A stretch of DNA of 64,000 nt from an uncultured Pelagibacteraceae bacterium. GTDB taxonomy: Bacteria; Pseudomonadota; Alphaproteobacteria; Pelagibacterales; Pelagibacteraceae. This document shows positions 1 to 11,613 of this stretch, piece by piece. The position numbers were made by a program, and so were the translations under genes. The first letter of the stretch is position 1; each line of letters begins with the position of its first letter. The notes below the pieces were generated by a model. That model had not been told where the DNA came from. It ran no database searches and saw only the letters and a program-made list of their open reading frames with translations. The stretch is taken from contig CACKFY010000004.1 of NCBI GenBank assembly GCA_902599495.1, forward strand, positions 1-64,000, written 5' to 3'.

Positions 1-1624
1 TTCTTTTTATGTATCCCTTGCTAGTAATGTTCAAAACTACTGACTCTTTCTGAATGGTTTCTTCTATATTATAGTTTAACACTGCATCAATAATTTTAGT
101 TCTCCGCGGAACTGCAAATTTGTCTTTAATATTATTAAGTTCATTTTTAATTAATTTATAAAGTTCTTTTTTAGAGTTTAATATTTTATTAAGTTCTATG
201 ATTAAATTTGCTAATTTATTAATTTCGTTCTCAATTTCTGATATTCCAAACGCAGTCAATTTTTGTAGTCTTAGTTCAAGAATAGCTATAACCTGATTTG
301 TAGATAAAGAATAAGAATGTATATTCTTTTTTTTTTCAATTAATGTGACTAACTTGGAGCTTTTTTTTATTTTCCATTTTTTATTTAAGAGGTTTTTTTT
401 TGCTATTTCGTTATTTTTCGAATTTTTGATAATTTTTATAATAGCATCAATATTTTCAACCGCTGTGGCTATACCAATTAAAATATGTGCCCTTTCCTCA
501 GCCTTTTTTAAATCGTATTTTACTCTTTTAAGAACGGTTGTTTCTCTAAATTTTAAAAATTCTGAAATGAATTCTTTTAAATTTAAAATTTTTGGTTTGT
601 TATCTACTAAAGCTAAAGTATTAAAACCAAATGAACTTTCAACGTTTGTCAGTTTGTATAATTGTCTTCTTATAGTTTCGGGTTCTACACCTCTTCTTAG
701 CTCAATAACTATACGTATACCTTCCCTATTAGACTCATCCCTAATGTCACTGATTCCTTCAATCTTTTTATCCCTGGCTAATATTGCAATTCTCTCATTT
801 AAAACTGATTTGTTTATTTGATAAGGAATAGATTTTATTACTAATATTGATCTACCATTTTTCTTTTCTTCAAATTCAATTTCACCTCTTATTTTAAAAG
901 ATCCACGACCTTTATTATAACCTTGTTTTATAAAGTCTTTGCCAATAATTAATCCTCCAGTTGGAAAATCTGGACCCGGTATAATTTTCATTAATTGTCC
1001 AATTGTAATGTTTTGGTTTTCAATAAATGCGTTTGTCGCATCAATTACTTCACCCAAATTATGAGGTGGAATACTTGTTGCCATACCTACTGCTATACCA
1101 CCTGCTCCATTAACAAGTAAATTTGGGTATTGTGACGGTAGAACTGTCGGTTCCTTTTCAGTCTCATCATAATTATCTCTATATGAAACTGTATTTTTTT
1201 CTAAATCTTCCGTTAGATATTGCGAAATTTTTCCTAGTTTCGTTTCTGTGTATCTCATTGCGGCAGGTGGATCACCATCAATAGATCCAAAATTTCCTTG
1301 TCCTTTTAATAAAGGTAAACTCATTGAAAAATCTTGGACTAACCTTACAAGAGCATCATAAACAGCTTGATCACCATGAGGGTGATATTTACCTATTACG
1401 TCTCCAACTATTCTAGCCGATTTTCTAAAATTTTTGGACCAATCATAACCACCTTTATACATTGCAAAAATTATCCTTCTATGAACAGGTTTTAATCCGT
1501 CTCTAACATCGGGTAGAGCTCTACTAACAATTACGCTCATAGCGTAAGAAAGATATGAAGAGCTCATTTCGTTTCTTACAAAGACTGATTTTAAATTATT
1601 AGAACTAGTTGTTATTTTTTCCAT
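1..1624 (-). CDS. gyrA: DNA gyrase subunit A, N-terminal part (runs off the left edge)
   Basis: Reverse complement from the ATG at 1624 reads [50 protein letters not shown], typical GyrA N-terminus. Not in the ORF track because it is open at the window edge. Confidence 0.95.
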   Translation of the reverse strand, partial: MEKITTSSNNLKSVFVRNEMSSSYLSYAMSVIVSRALPDVRDGLKPVHRRIIFAMYKGGYDWSKNFRKSARIVGDVIGKYHPHGDQAVYDALVRLVQDFSMSLPLLKGQGNFGSIDGDPPAAMRYTETKLGKISQYLTEDLEKNTVSYRDNYDETEKEPTVLPSQYPNLLVNGAGGIAVGMATSIPPHNLGEVIDATNAFIENQNITIGQLMKIIPGPDFPTGGLIIGKDFIKQGYNKGRGSFKIRGEIEFEEKKNGRSILVIKSIPYQINKSVLNERIAILARDKKIEGISDIRDESNREGIRIVIELRRGVEPETIRRQLYKLTNVESSFGFNTLALVDNKPKILNLKEFISEFLKFRETTVLKRVKYDLKKAEERAHILIGIATAVENIDAIIKIIKNSKNNEIAKKNLLNKKWKIKKSSKLVTLIEKKKNIHSYSLSTNQVIAILELRLQKLTAFGISEIENEINKLANLIIELNKILNSKKELYKLIKNELNNIKDKFAVPRRTKIIDAVLNYNIEETIQKESVVLNITSKGYIKR

Positions 1625-1626
1625 AA

Positions 1627-2085
1627 CTAAAATGGAATTTCGTCATCTAAATCATTTTTATCCTGATTTAAATTATCTTCCGGTAGGGAGCTTTTGTTTT
1701 CAGAAACTAGGTTAGAGTTATCACTTTTGTTTCTACCATCCAACATTGTTAAATTTGAATTATATCCTTGCAATATAACTTCCGTAGAATATTTATCTTG
1801 ACCAGTATTTTCGTCTTTCCATTTACGAGTACTTAATTGACCTTCAATGTATACGTTAGCCCCTTTTTTAAGGTATTGCTGTACTACTCCAACAAGACCT
1901 TCATTAAAAATCACAATCCGATGCCATTCCGTTTTTTCCTTTTTTTCACCGGAATTCTTGTCTTTCCAGGATTGACTTGTGGCTATACTTAATCTTGCGA
2001 CGTTTTTTCCGTTAACCATCTGCTTAATTTCAGGATCTGCTCCTAATCTTCCTATTAATTGGACTTTATTTAAACTTCCGGCCAT
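1627..2085 (-). CDS. ssb: Single-stranded DNA-binding protein
   Basis: [39 protein letters not shown]-fold start and acidic DDEIPF C-terminal tip. Confidence 0.96.
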   Translation of the reverse strand: MAGSLNKVQLIGRLGADPEIKQMVNGKNVARLSIATSQSWKDKNSGEKKEKTEWHRIVIFNEGLVGVVQQYLKKGANVYIEGQLSTRKWKDENTGQDKYSTEVILQGYNSNLTMLDGRNKSDNSNLVSENKSSLPEDNLNQDKNDLDDEIPF

Positions 2086-2186
2086 ATATATTTTTGAATA
2101 GTTTAAGATTTATAATTATATTAGTTAAATTTATATCATAAATATATGTTATTTATAAGCTGATAATTTAAAAGAGTTAACAACAA

Positions 2187-5066
2187 ATGCTTAAAAAAAT
2201 CGTTATAAAAGGTGCGAAAGAACATAACTTAAAAAACGTATCTTTAGAGATACCTAAAGATAAATTAGTTGTAATAACTGGTTTGTCAGGTTCGGGTAAA
2301 TCTTCTTTAGCATTTGACACAATTTATGCAGAGGGACAAAGAAGATATGTAGAAAGTTTATCTGCTTACGCTCGTCAATTTTTAGATAAAATGAAGAAAC
2401 CAAATGTAGACTTTATAGAGGGTTTAAGCCCAGCTATTTCTATAGAGCAAAAAAATACATCAAAAAATCCAAGATCAACAGTTGCTACTGTAACTGAAAT
2501 TTACGATTACATGAGAGTCCTTTTTGCTAGAGCTGGCATTCCCTACTCTCCTTTTACTGGAAAGCCTATTGTGTCTCAATCGGTTAGTGAAATGGTAGAT
2601 AAAATAAAAACTCTTCCTAAAAGCAGCACTATTTATCTGCTTGCACCTATCGTTAGAGGAAGAAAAGGAGAATATAAAAAAGAAATATTAAATTTTAAAA
2701 AAAGAGGATTTCAGAAAATTAAAGTGGATGGGAAATATTATCAAATTAGCGATTTTCCAAATTTAAATAAAAAAGTAAAACATGATATATCTATTATTGT
2801 TGACAGGATAGTGCTAAACTCATCTATCGGAAATAGACTTGCTGATAGCGTAGAGACTTCGCTAAATTTATCGAATGGATTGCTAGTTGTTGAATATGAA
2901 AATGAAAGTTTACCAAAAAAGTTTAGAAAAACTGAGTCAATTACATTCTCTTCAAAATTTTCGTGTCCAGAAAGTGGATTCACTATTGAAGAAATAGAAC
3001 CAAGATTATTTTCATTTAATTCACCTTATGGGGCCTGTGAGGAATGCGAGGGTATTGGAAGCAATTTGAATGTAGACCCTAAACTTGTGATACAAGATGA
3101 AAATAAATCTCTGCAAGATGGAGCTATTGTTCCTTGGTCAAAAAGCACTAGTTTATATTATGCTCAGACTTTAGCATCTTTAGCAAAACACTATAAATTT
3201 TCATTAACTGAAAAATGGAAAAAAATACCAAAAAAAATACAGGAAATTATTTTATATGGGTCTGATGATGAGGAAATTAAGTTTTCGTATGATGATAATT
3301 ATGAGACTTACACAACGAAAAAACCATTTGAGGGAGTAATAAATAATTTAGAAAGAAGATATCTAGAAACTGATAGTGAGTGGAAAAGGGAAGAAATTTC
3401 ACAATACCAATCGGAGTCCAATTGCGACAAATGTAAAGGCTTGAGACTTAAAGACGAGGCTTTGTGTGTAAAAGTAAATGACTTAAATATAAGTCAAATA
3501 ACACATAAATCTATTGAAAATGCAAAAAAATGGTTTGATGAATTGCCAAATTATTTGAACGATAAACAAAATAAAATTGCTCAACATATTTTGAAAGAAA
3601 TAAATGAGAGACTTACTTTTTTGTTAAATGTTGGTTTAAATTATTTAACACTTTCGAGAGAATCTGGCACCTTGTCTGGTGGAGAGTCTCAAAGGATTAG
3701 ACTTGCATCTCAAATAGGATCTGGGTTGACAGGTGTATTGTATGTATTAGATGAGCCTTCAATCGGATTACACCAACGTGATAATAAAAAATTAATTACA
3801 GCACTTAAAAAACTTAGAGATCTAGGAAACACAGTCATCGTAGTTGAGCACGATATTGAAACAATGGAAAGTGCCGACCATATTATTGACATTGGACCGG
3901 AGGCAGGTCTTAATGGGGGTAAAATAATAGCTCAAGGACAAATAAAAGATATTGTTCAAGAAAAGCAAAGCATAACTGGCACTTATTTATCTGGTGAAAA
4001 AAATATCAATGTTCCGAAAAAAAGACGTTTAGCAAAAAATGGGCGTTACTTAGAAATTAATGGTGCAACAGGAAATAATCTAAAAAATATTGATTTAAAA
4101 ATTCCAATTGGAACTTTTACATGTGTAACAGGAGTTTCAGGAAGTGGTAAATCAACTTTAGTTTTACATACTCTCTATAACGCACTAAATTTAATTTTAA
4201 ACAATAATAAGTCAAGAAAAATACCTAAGTCTTTTAAAAATTATAAAGGAACTGAGTTAATAGATAAAATTATAGATATTGATCAATCACCAATTGGTAG
4301 AACACCCAGGTCTAATCCAGCAACTTATACTGGAGCTTTTGGTCCAATAAGAGATTGGTTTGCAAATTTGCCAGAGTCTAAGGCAAGAGGATATAAGGTA
4401 GGAAGATTCTCTTTTAATGTAAAAGGTGGAAGGTGTGAAACTTGCGAAGGTGATGGTGTGTTAACTTACGAAATGCACTTTTTGCCTGATGTTTTTATAC
4501 CATGTGATACGTGTAAAGGAGCAAGATATAACAGGGAAACTTTAGAAATAAGATTTAAAAATAAAAATATAGCTGATATTCTTGACATGACAGTTGACGA
4601 AGGTTGTGATTTTTTTGAAAACATTCAATCTATAAGATCAAAATTAATAACTCTTAAGCATGTTGGACTGGGTTATATGAAAATCGGTCAACAAGCCACA
4701 ACATTATCTGGAGGTGAAGCTCAGAGAATAAAGTTAGCTAAGGAGTTATCAAAAAGATCAACTGGAAGAACTTTGTATATACTTGATGAACCTACCACAG
4801 GTTTACACTCACATGATATAAAAAAACTATTAGATATTTTACAGGCATTTGTTAATACCGGTAATACAGTAGTTGTTATAGAACATAATTTAGACGTGAT
4901 TAAGACTGCTGATCATATTATTGACATGGGACCCGAAGGTGGAGAGTCAGGTGGTAAAATAATCGCACAAGGTACTCCTGAAAAAGTATCATCTGAAAAG
5001 GGCAGTTTTACAGGACAATTTTTGAAAGAAATCCTTACCACTCCTAAAATGAAAAAAACTGCATAA
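2187..5066 (+). CDS. uvrA: Excinuclease ABC subunit A
   Basis: 959 aa, two ABC ATPase halves ([45 protein letters not shown]), Zn-finger CxxC motifs, LSGGE signatures. Confidence 0.98.
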   Translation: MLKKIVIKGAKEHNLKNVSLEIPKDKLVVITGLSGSGKSSLAFDTIYAEGQRRYVESLSAYARQFLDKMKKPNVDFIEGLSPAISIEQKNTSKNPRSTVATVTEIYDYMRVLFARAGIPYSPFTGKPIVSQSVSEMVDKIKTLPKSSTIYLLAPIVRGRKGEYKKEILNFKKRGFQKIKVDGKYYQISDFPNLNKKVKHDISIIVDRIVLNSSIGNRLADSVETSLNLSNGLLVVEYENESLPKKFRKTESITFSSKFSCPESGFTIEEIEPRLFSFNSPYGACEECEGIGSNLNVDPKLVIQDENKSLQDGAIVPWSKSTSLYYAQTLASLAKHYKFSLTEKWKKIPKKIQEIILYGSDDEEIKFSYDDNYETYTTKKPFEGVINNLERRYLETDSEWKREEISQYQSESNCDKCKGLRLKDEALCVKVNDLNISQITHKSIENAKKWFDELPNYLNDKQNKIAQHILKEINERLTFLLNVGLNYLTLSRESGTLSGGESQRIRLASQIGSGLTGVLYVLDEPSIGLHQRDNKKLITALKKLRDLGNTVIVVEHDIETMESADHIIDIGPEAGLNGGKIIAQGQIKDIVQEKQSITGTYLSGEKNINVPKKRRLAKNGRYLEINGATGNNLKNIDLKIPIGTFTCVTGVSGSGKSTLVLHTLYNALNLILNNNKSRKIPKSFKNYKGTELIDKIIDIDQSPIGRTPRSNPATYTGAFGPIRDWFANLPESKARGYKVGRFSFNVKGGRCETCEGDGVLTYEMHFLPDVFIPCDTCKGARYNRETLEIRFKNKNIADILDMTVDEGCDFFENIQSIRSKLITLKHVGLGYMKIGQQATTLSGGEAQRIKLAKELSKRSTGRTLYILDEPTTGLHSHDIKKLLDILQAFVNTGNTVVVIEHNLDVIKTADHIIDMGPEGGESGGKIIAQGTPEKVSSEKGSFTGQFLKEILTTPKMKKTA

Positions 5067-5078
5067 TTTTCAAAATTT

Positions 5079-5696
5079 GTGGTAGGATCAGATATGGTTA
5101 GTATATTACAATCTTTATCTAAAACTATTCATCTTTCGCTTGTTATAGCAATTTTGTTGTTTCTTGGTTTGTATTTCGGTGGAGATGGATTTGCTTTTGA
5201 TCAATATTTTTTTAGTTGGTTTTTTAGGTACTTGCACGTTCTAGCCGGGATAATGTGGATTGGATTGCTTTGGTACTTAAACTTTGTTCAAATTCCAAGT
5301 ATGCCAAATATACCTGATGAGCAAAAGCCCGCTATAAGTAAAGTTATAGCTCCAAAAGTATTATTTTGGTTTAGATGGGCCGCATTTGCAACTATATTAA
5401 CCGGTTTAGTTGTTGCCTATCTAAATGGATATCTTCATGAGTCTATGACGCTGGGGATAGGTAGCGGAGGCGGAAAAAATACTGCTATAGGAATAGGTAT
5501 GTGGTTAGGGATTATAATGGCTTATAATGTATGGTTTATTATTTGGCCAAATCAAAAAAAAGCTTTAGGGATAGTCGATGCTTCACCTGATGAAAAACCA
5601 ATCGCTGCAAAAAAAGCAATGCTTACATCAAGAATAAATACGCTTTTATCGATTCCAATGCTATTGACGATGGTAGCCGCTCAGAACCTTTACTAA
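5079..5696 (+). CDS. Urate oxidase N-terminal/PuuD-type membrane domain protein, no cytochrome c domain
   Basis: YLHVLAGIMWIGLLWYLNFVQIP membrane motif resembling the PuuD/Urate_ox_N family; several TM segments. GTG at 5079 or ATG at 5094 may be the start. Confidence 0.7.
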   Translation: MVGSDMVSILQSLSKTIHLSLVIAILLFLGLYFGGDGFAFDQYFFSWFFRYLHVLAGIMWIGLLWYLNFVQIPSMPNIPDEQKPAISKVIAPKVLFWFRWAAFATILTGLVVAYLNGYLHESMTLGIGSGGGKNTAIGIGMWLGIIMAYNVWFIIWPNQKKALGIVDASPDEKPIAAKKAMLTSRINTLLSIPMLLTMVAAQNLY

Positions 5697-5697
5697 A

Positions 5698-6606
5698 TTA
5701 CGGAACAATTTTTTCTTCTTTTTTCTCAAGAGTTTTGTATGAAACTTTGAAGTACTTTAAAACTGGTGAAGCTACAAATATAGATGAATAAGTTCCAATC
5801 AAAACACCCATTATCATAGCAAAAGAAAAACCTTTAAGTATAGCACCGCCCAAAATAAAAATTGAAAATAAAGCCAAAAGTGTCGTAACTGATGTAATCA
5901 ATGTCCTTGATAAAGTCTCATTTATAGACAAATTAGATATTTGATCAATTTCTAACTTATTGTATTTAGACAGATTTTCCCTTATTCGATCATAAATTAC
6001 AACAGTGTCGTTCATTGAATAACCAACTATGGTTAATACTGCAGCTACGATAGATAAATTTATTTCAATTGATAAAGCTGAGAAAACTCCAAGAGTTATA
6101 ATTACGTCATGAAATAAAGCAATAATTGATCCTAAGCTAAATTGCCATTCAAATCTAAACCAAATATAAAATAACATCATTAAAAGAGCTAAACCTATTG
6201 ATATAATGCCAGATTTAAGTAATTCAGAACTTACTTTTGGACCAACGCTTTCAATACGTCTATAATTAACTTCTTCATTTAGGTTTTGATTAAGAGTTTC
6301 TTTTATTTCAGTAATTATAACTTCGTTGTTATTTAATTTTTTTTCAATTTTTATTAAAAAATCGGATCCTTCACCAAAATTTTTTACATTTACATCACCC
6401 AAATCAATTTTTTTTAAAGAATTTCTTACATCTGAAACTTTGACAGCATCATTTTCTAACCTAATTTCAATTAATGTTCCTCCTTTAAAATCTATTCCAT
6501 AGTTTAATCCTTTAAATAAAATAAATAATAAGCTCATTAAAACAAATATTATTGATACCAGAGTAAATTTTTTAAAATAATCAACAAAATTTAAATTATA
6601 TTTCAT
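5698..6606 (-). CDS. secF: Protein translocase subunit SecF
   Basis: GIDFKGGTLIEIR, TIVGYSMNDTVVIYDRIRENL; overlaps secD. Confidence 0.97.
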   Translation of the reverse strand: MKYNLNFVDYFKKFTLVSIIFVLMSLLFILFKGLNYGIDFKGGTLIEIRLENDAVKVSDVRNSLKKIDLGDVNVKNFGEGSDFLIKIEKKLNNNEVIITEIKETLNQNLNEEVNYRRIESVGPKVSSELLKSGIISIGLALLMMLFYIWFRFEWQFSLGSIIALFHDVIITLGVFSALSIEINLSIVAAVLTIVGYSMNDTVVIYDRIRENLSKYNKLEIDQISNLSINETLSRTLITSVTTLLALFSIFILGGAILKGFSFAMIMGVLIGTYSSIFVASPVLKYFKVSYKTLEKKEEKIVP

Positions 6607-8150
6607 AGTTTCACGCTTTCTTTATTTTTTAAAACATAAGATGAAGTTAAGTGTCTTGCGATAAAATATGCTGAGAAAAGTGTGGTTATTATCCCTATTC
6701 CTAAAGTAACAGCAAATCCTTTAACCGGCCCTGACCCAAAGAAAAACAATATAATGGTAGCTAACAAAGTAGTTAAGTTTGCATCCAGAACAGTTATTTT
6801 AGCTCTGCTATAACCCATGTCAAAAGCATGTATAATTGATTTTTCTGTTCGTAGTTCTTCTCTAATTCTCTCAAATATAAGAACATTCGCATCCACAGCC
6901 ATTCCTACGGTAAGTATTATTCCAGCTATACCGGGTAGAGTTAAGGTGGCTTCTAAAATGGTTAAAACACCTACTAGCATTAACAAATTTGAAATTAAAG
7001 AAATATTAGCTATTAATCCAAAAAATCTATATTTATAAAACATGTAAAGTACTACTAAAGCAAATCCGATTATTAATGAAATTGTTCCAGAAATAATTGA
7101 GTCTTTGCCTAAGTCAGGACCAACAGTTCTCTCCTCAACAATATTGATTGGTGTTGGAAGGGCTCCTGATCTCAATAGCAAAGCTAAATCAGTAACTTCT
7201 TGAAAGGAAAAGTTTCCTGAAATACTCCCGCTGCCACCTGTTATTGCCTCTCTAATAACTGGAGCACTAATAATTTGATTATCTAATACAATCGCTAATC
7301 GCTTGCCAACGTTATTAGTGGTAACTTTTCCAAACTTTTGTGCCCCATACCTATCTAAAGAAAAGAAAACCATTGGCTTGTTAGTTTGACTATCGACCCT
7401 AGGTTGAGCATCTATTAAGTTTTCTCCGCTCATAATAATTTTTTTGTTTACAATGGCTTCTTCGCCATCATCAAGAGTCATTTTTTCTGATCCAAAATCG
7501 TTATCTTTGTCGGTTACGAGCCTGAAATTTAATTGAGCTGTTTTTCCTAGCAAACTTTTAATTCTAGACGGATCTTTAAGACCGGGTAATTCAACGACTA
7601 TTCTTTTTTCTCCTCTCTGAATAATAGTTGGTTCTTTCGTGCCTAAATCATCTATTCTTCGTCTTACAATTTCTATAGATTGTTTTACAGCAGCATTATT
7701 TAGTGTTAGGAGACCATATTTTGAAAAATCAATTTTATAGTTTTTGTTTTCCACTACTAGATCAAGTTGATGTGCACGATATTGATCAATGTAAGGATTT
7801 ATTAAATTATCTTTTTTAGAAAAAAATAAGTTTTGAAATTTATTTGTATTATCATCTTCTATAATAAAATTGATTGAATTTTCGTTTATTTTAAAAGAAT
7901 TATAACTAAAATTATTTTTTCTCAAAAATTTTTTTATATCAATTACTTTGTCTTGTAATCTTTCTTTGATAAGGGGATTTGTATCAATTTCAAGTAATAA
8001 ATAAGAGCCTCCTTGTAAATCTAAACCTAAGTTTACTTTTTTTTTTAAAGGTAAATTTTCATTAGAAAAAATATTGAGGAAAGCAAAAAATGCCAAAAAT
8101 AAAAAAATAAAATAAATTGATATTATTTTTATTTTTGTGAAATTAAGCAC
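6603..8150 (-). CDS. secD: Protein translocase subunit SecD
   Basis: LGLDLQGGSYLLLEID, TVGMAVDANVLIFERIREEL. Confidence 0.97.
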   Translation of the reverse strand: MLNFTKIKIISIYFIFLFLAFFAFLNIFSNENLPLKKKVNLGLDLQGGSYLLLEIDTNPLIKERLQDKVIDIKKFLRKNNFSYNSFKINENSINFIIEDDNTNKFQNLFFSKKDNLINPYIDQYRAHQLDLVVENKNYKIDFSKYGLLTLNNAAVKQSIEIVRRRIDDLGTKEPTIIQRGEKRIVVELPGLKDPSRIKSLLGKTAQLNFRLVTDKDNDFGSEKMTLDDGEEAIVNKKIIMSGENLIDAQPRVDSQTNKPMVFFSLDRYGAQKFGKVTTNNVGKRLAIVLDNQIISAPVIREAITGGSGSISGNFSFQEVTDLALLLRSGALPTPINIVEERTVGPDLGKDSIISGTISLIIGFALVVLYMFYKYRFFGLIANISLISNLLMLVGVLTILEATLTLPGIAGIILTVGMAVDANVLIFERIREELRTEKSIIHAFDMGYSRAKITVLDANLTTLLATIILFFFGSGPVKGFAVTLGIGIITTLFSAYFIARHLTSSYVLKNKESVKL

Positions 8151-8159
8151 AAAGACCTT

Positions 8160-8444
8160 TTATTTTTTTGGAGTTTCTTTTTTTAGTAGACTAGTAATTG
8201 TAGATTTAATAACTTGAACTTTTACATTGTCACATAATATTACATCTATTTTATCATCTTCATGAACTTTATCCACTATACCTATAATTCCACCTGAGGT
8301 AATAACTTCATCACCTCTTTTCAAACCTTGCACCATTGCTCTGTGGTCTTTTACCCTTTTTTGCTGTGGTCTAATTAAAAAAAAGTAAAAGATAACAAAT
8401 ATAAGTATAAGAGGTATAAATTGCGCAAATCCTGATGAGTTCAT
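8160..8444 (-). CDS. yajC: Preprotein translocase subunit YajC
   Basis: FYFFLIRPQQKRVKDHRAMVQGLKRGDEVITSGGIIG; immediately upstream of secD. Confidence 0.94.
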   Translation of the reverse strand: MNSSGFAQFIPLILIFVIFYFFLIRPQQKRVKDHRAMVQGLKRGDEVITSGGIIGIVDKVHEDDKIDVILCDNVKVQVIKSTITSLLKKETPKK

Positions 8445-8494
8445 AATATTTGAATAATTATATTAAAAGACATTTTTTAACAAGAAAATTATAA

Positions 8495-9736
8495 TTAAAT
8501 TTTTTCTATATTATCCATGTATTTTTTTAAAGCCGCAGGTATTGATACAGAACCATCAGAATTTTGATAATTTTCAAGCAAAGATATCATTAATCTTCCC
8601 GTAGCAAGTCCAGACCCATTAAGAGTGCCAATAAAATTGGTTGATCCACTTGATTTATACTTAGTTTTCATTCTCCTAGCTTGAAATATTCCACAAGAGG
8701 AACAACTTGATATTTCTCGAAATTTATTTTCAGAAGGTATCCATACTTCAATATCAAACGTTTTTTCGGCGCTAAAACCCATGTCTCCTGTTGATAATAG
8801 AACTATTTGGTAAGGTAGATGAAGCATTTTTAAAATCTCCTCGGCACAATTTAACATTCTATTAAGCTCATCATTACATTTATTTGGTTCCACAAGGCTT
8901 ACAAGTTCAACTTTATAGAATTGATGTTGTCTCATCATACCTTTGGTATCTTTACCATAACTACCAGCTTCTCTTCTGAAACATGGTGTTCCAGCAACAA
9001 ATCTTAAAGGAAGTTTTTTAGCATCTACGATTGAATCTTTAAATAAATTTGATAGAGGTACTTCTGCAGTAGGTATTAAAAATTTTCTACCTTCGTTTTT
9101 TTCAGAAATCAATTCATATTGATCTTTTTCAAATTTAGGTAATTGACCAGTTCCAAACATCGTCGTTTCATTTACTATTAATGGCGGCGATATCTCAGTA
9201 TATCCAAATTTTTTTACATGTACATCAATCATAAAATTAATTAATGCTCTTTCTAAGAATGCAAGTTTATCTTTTAAGACAACAAATCTTGAGCCTGATA
9301 ATTTTGTTGCCGTGTCAAAGTCCATGTATTTGTTTCCTAATTCTGTATGTGATTTTATTTTAAAATCAAATTTTTTTATTTCACTTGACTTTTTAATTAT
9401 TTTGTTTGCTTTTTCGTCATTTCCAATAGGAACATCACTTAATGGTAAATTTGGAATTGAGGAAATGATAATGTTAATTTTTTCTTGTAAATTTTTTTGA
9501 TTATCCTCAAGTTTTTTAATTTGGTTAGTTAAATTTTTAGATTTTGTGAAATTTTGTGGATCTTTCTTCTTTGATAATAATTTTTTTTCTTGTTCTAATT
9601 TCTCTTTTTTTTGTATTAATTCCCTATTTTCCTTGTCATGGTTTATTAAAGACTTTAAATCAACATTTGTATTTCTATCCTTAATTTTTTTTTCAAATAA
9701 TTCTGTATTTTTTCTAATTTCTTTTAAACTATGCAT
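8495..9736 (-). CDS. serS: Seryl-tRNA synthetase
   Basis: Coiled-coil N-terminus, class II motifs (TPCFRREAGSYGKDTKGMMRQHQFYKVE). Confidence 0.97.
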   Translation of the reverse strand: MHSLKEIRKNTELFEKKIKDRNTNVDLKSLINHDKENRELIQKKEKLEQEKKLLSKKKDPQNFTKSKNLTNQIKKLEDNQKNLQEKINIIISSIPNLPLSDVPIGNDEKANKIIKKSSEIKKFDFKIKSHTELGNKYMDFDTATKLSGSRFVVLKDKLAFLERALINFMIDVHVKKFGYTEISPPLIVNETTMFGTGQLPKFEKDQYELISEKNEGRKFLIPTAEVPLSNLFKDSIVDAKKLPLRFVAGTPCFRREAGSYGKDTKGMMRQHQFYKVELVSLVEPNKCNDELNRMLNCAEEILKMLHLPYQIVLLSTGDMGFSAEKTFDIEVWIPSENKFREISSCSSCGIFQARRMKTKYKSSGSTNFIGTLNGSGLATGRLMISLLENYQNSDGSVSIPAALKKYMDNIEKI

Positions 9737-10493
9737 TATCTTTTTTTTCTATTAATCTTACAGTTATAATAGACAATTCATATAACAATAATAACGGTAA
9801 TGCTAAACCTATTTGAGTAATAGGATCAGGTGGTGTTAAAATTGCTGCGGCAGCAAAAATTATAACTACAAAATACTTTCTTCTTTCTCTTAAATATTTT
9901 GAATTTACGACCCCAATTCTTGCTAACAAACTTAAAACTACTGGGAGTTGAAAACTTAATCCAAATGCAAATATAAGTCTCATAACAAGTGATAAATACT
10001 CATTTACTTTAGCCTCCAACTGAATAGCTAACGATCCTGTATCCTGTGTACTTTCGAAGCCTAAAAAAAACTTTATGGCCAGAGGCATTATAAAATAGTA
10101 TACGAGCATTCCACCAAAAACAAAAAGAACAGGCGTTGCAATTAAATAAGGTAACAATGCTTTTTTTTCGTTTGTATAAAGACCTGGGGCAATGAATTTC
10201 CATATCTCACTTAAAAATATTGGGCTAGTAATAAATACAGATGCAAAAAAGGCCACCTTAAGATACGTTAAAAAAGCTTCATGAAGAGCAGTAAAAATTA
10301 ATCTACGATCAAGATTGTTCTCTAAAACAGCATCGGAATACGGTTTAACTAAAAATTTATATATTTCTTCGGAAAAAAAATAACAAATTACAAATGATAT
10401 TATAAAAAAGATAAATGATTTTAAAAGTCTAGATCTTAATTCAGACAAATGACTAATAAAGGTATTTTGATTTAATTCTGTCTTCTTATTCAT
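9729..10493 (-). CDS. tatC: Twin-arginine translocase subunit TatC
   Basis: FISHLSELRSRLLKSF start and TatC TM pattern. Confidence 0.95.
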   Translation of the reverse strand: MNKKTELNQNTFISHLSELRSRLLKSFIFFIISFVICYFFSEEIYKFLVKPYSDAVLENNLDRRLIFTALHEAFLTYLKVAFFASVFITSPIFLSEIWKFIAPGLYTNEKKALLPYLIATPVLFVFGGMLVYYFIMPLAIKFFLGFESTQDTGSLAIQLEAKVNEYLSLVMRLIFAFGLSFQLPVVLSLLARIGVVNSKYLRERRKYFVVIIFAAAAILTPPDPITQIGLALPLLLLYELSIITVRLIEKKDNA

Positions 10494-10695
10494 CAGGTTT
10501 ATCTTTTTTTTCTTTATTATTTTCCTCTAAATTTGTTATTTCATTTACATTTTTTTGTACGTCAGAAAAATACCTTTTTATAGAACCGACCCATGATCCT
10601 ATTTTTTTTAAAACAAATGGAAAATCTTTTGGTCCAATTACAAGAATTGCAACTATTATTATTACAAGTAATTCAAACCAACCAATCTGTGGCAT
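10486..10695 (-). CDS. tatB: Sec-independent translocase protein TatB
   Basis: MPQIGWFELLVIIIVAILVIGPKDFPFVLKKIGSWVG; overlaps tatC. Confidence 0.88.
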   Translation of the reverse strand: MPQIGWFELLVIIIVAILVIGPKDFPFVLKKIGSWVGSIKRYFSDVQKNVNEITNLEENNKEKKDKPDE

Positions 10696-10700
10696 TTAAA

Positions 10701-10889
10701 TTAATTATTATTAGAATTATTTTTATCTTCAGTGTCTTTGTTTGATGAGTCTGAATTTTCTGAGATACCTTTTTTAAAGCTTTTAATGCCTTTTGCAACA
10801 TCTCCCATTAAATCAGAGATTTTACCTCGCCCAAATAAAAGGACGACAAGTACGACAACAATTGCTATTTGCCAAAAACCAATACTCAT
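10701..10889 (-). CDS. tatA: Sec-independent translocase protein TatA
   Basis: [41 protein letters not shown]. Confidence 0.93.
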   Translation of the reverse strand: MSIGFWQIAIVVVLVVLLFGRGKISDLMGDVAKGIKSFKKGISENSDSSNKDTEDKNNSNNN

Positions 10890-10929
10890 ACGTATCTTAT
10901 ATACAAAAATTTAAATGAAATAAATAACT

Positions 10930-11613
10930 TTATTCTGTCAATTTTTCGTTATCATCCATAACATCTTCAATATCTGAATAAATGTCTTCTTTTGCGTTTG
11001 ATGATTGTTCTGAAAAAAACTTGCTAGTGCCAAATATTGATGAATTAACTGAGGATGTATCAATTAAGCCTGCCGTGCCAAGTTCATCAATAGTGGGTAA
11101 ATCTGATAATTTTTGTATATTGAAATGATTCAAAAAATTTTCAGTTGTCACATATTGTATTGGTTTGCCTGGAATATTTTTTCTTCCAGCTGGTCTTACC
11201 CAATCTAATTCCATTAAAATTTCTATAGTATTCGATCCAAAAGCAACTCCGCGAATTTGTTCTATTTCAGATCTTGTTACTGGTTGATGATAAACAATGA
11301 TAGATAAAGTTTCGATTGTAGCTTTAGACAATTTTTTTTGAGTTGACTTTTGTAATGCCATAGTATTTGAAAGATCAGAAGCTGTTCTAAAAGACCACTT
11401 GTTTCTAATGCATATTAAGTTAATTCCCCTCGTCTTATAGTCACTTTGAATTTTTTCTAAAATTTTTTTTACATTTGTTGAGGTTTGTAGTCTTTTTTCA
11501 ATAGTTTCTATGTCTAAAGGTTCTGAGGCAGCAAATAATATTGCTTCGACTTTTCTTTCTAATTTGGAAATTGAATTGGGAAATTTAATTATGTTATTTT
11601 TTTTTTTAGTCAT
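10930..11613 (-). CDS. scpB: Segregation and condensation protein B
   Basis: KLERKVEAILFAASEPLDIETIEKRL; winged-helix protein; overlaps scpA. Confidence 0.93.
   Translation of the reverse strand: MTKKKNNIIKFPNSISKLERKVEAILFAASEPLDIETIEKRLQTSTNVKKILEKIQSDYKTRGINLICIRNKWSFRTASDLSNTMALQKSTQKKLSKATIETLSIIVYHQPVTRSEIEQIRGVAFGSNTIEILMELDWVRPAGRKNIPGKPIQYVTTENFLNHFNIQKLSDLPTIDELGTAGLIDTSSVNSSIFGTSKFFSEQSSNAKEDIYSDIEDVMDDNEKLTE

Noticed and set aside
345-821. 158-aa plus-strand ORF
   Set aside because: Antisense to gyrA, whose minus-strand frame is unmistakable; product is a low-complexity hydrophobic translation typical of antisense AT-rich DNA.
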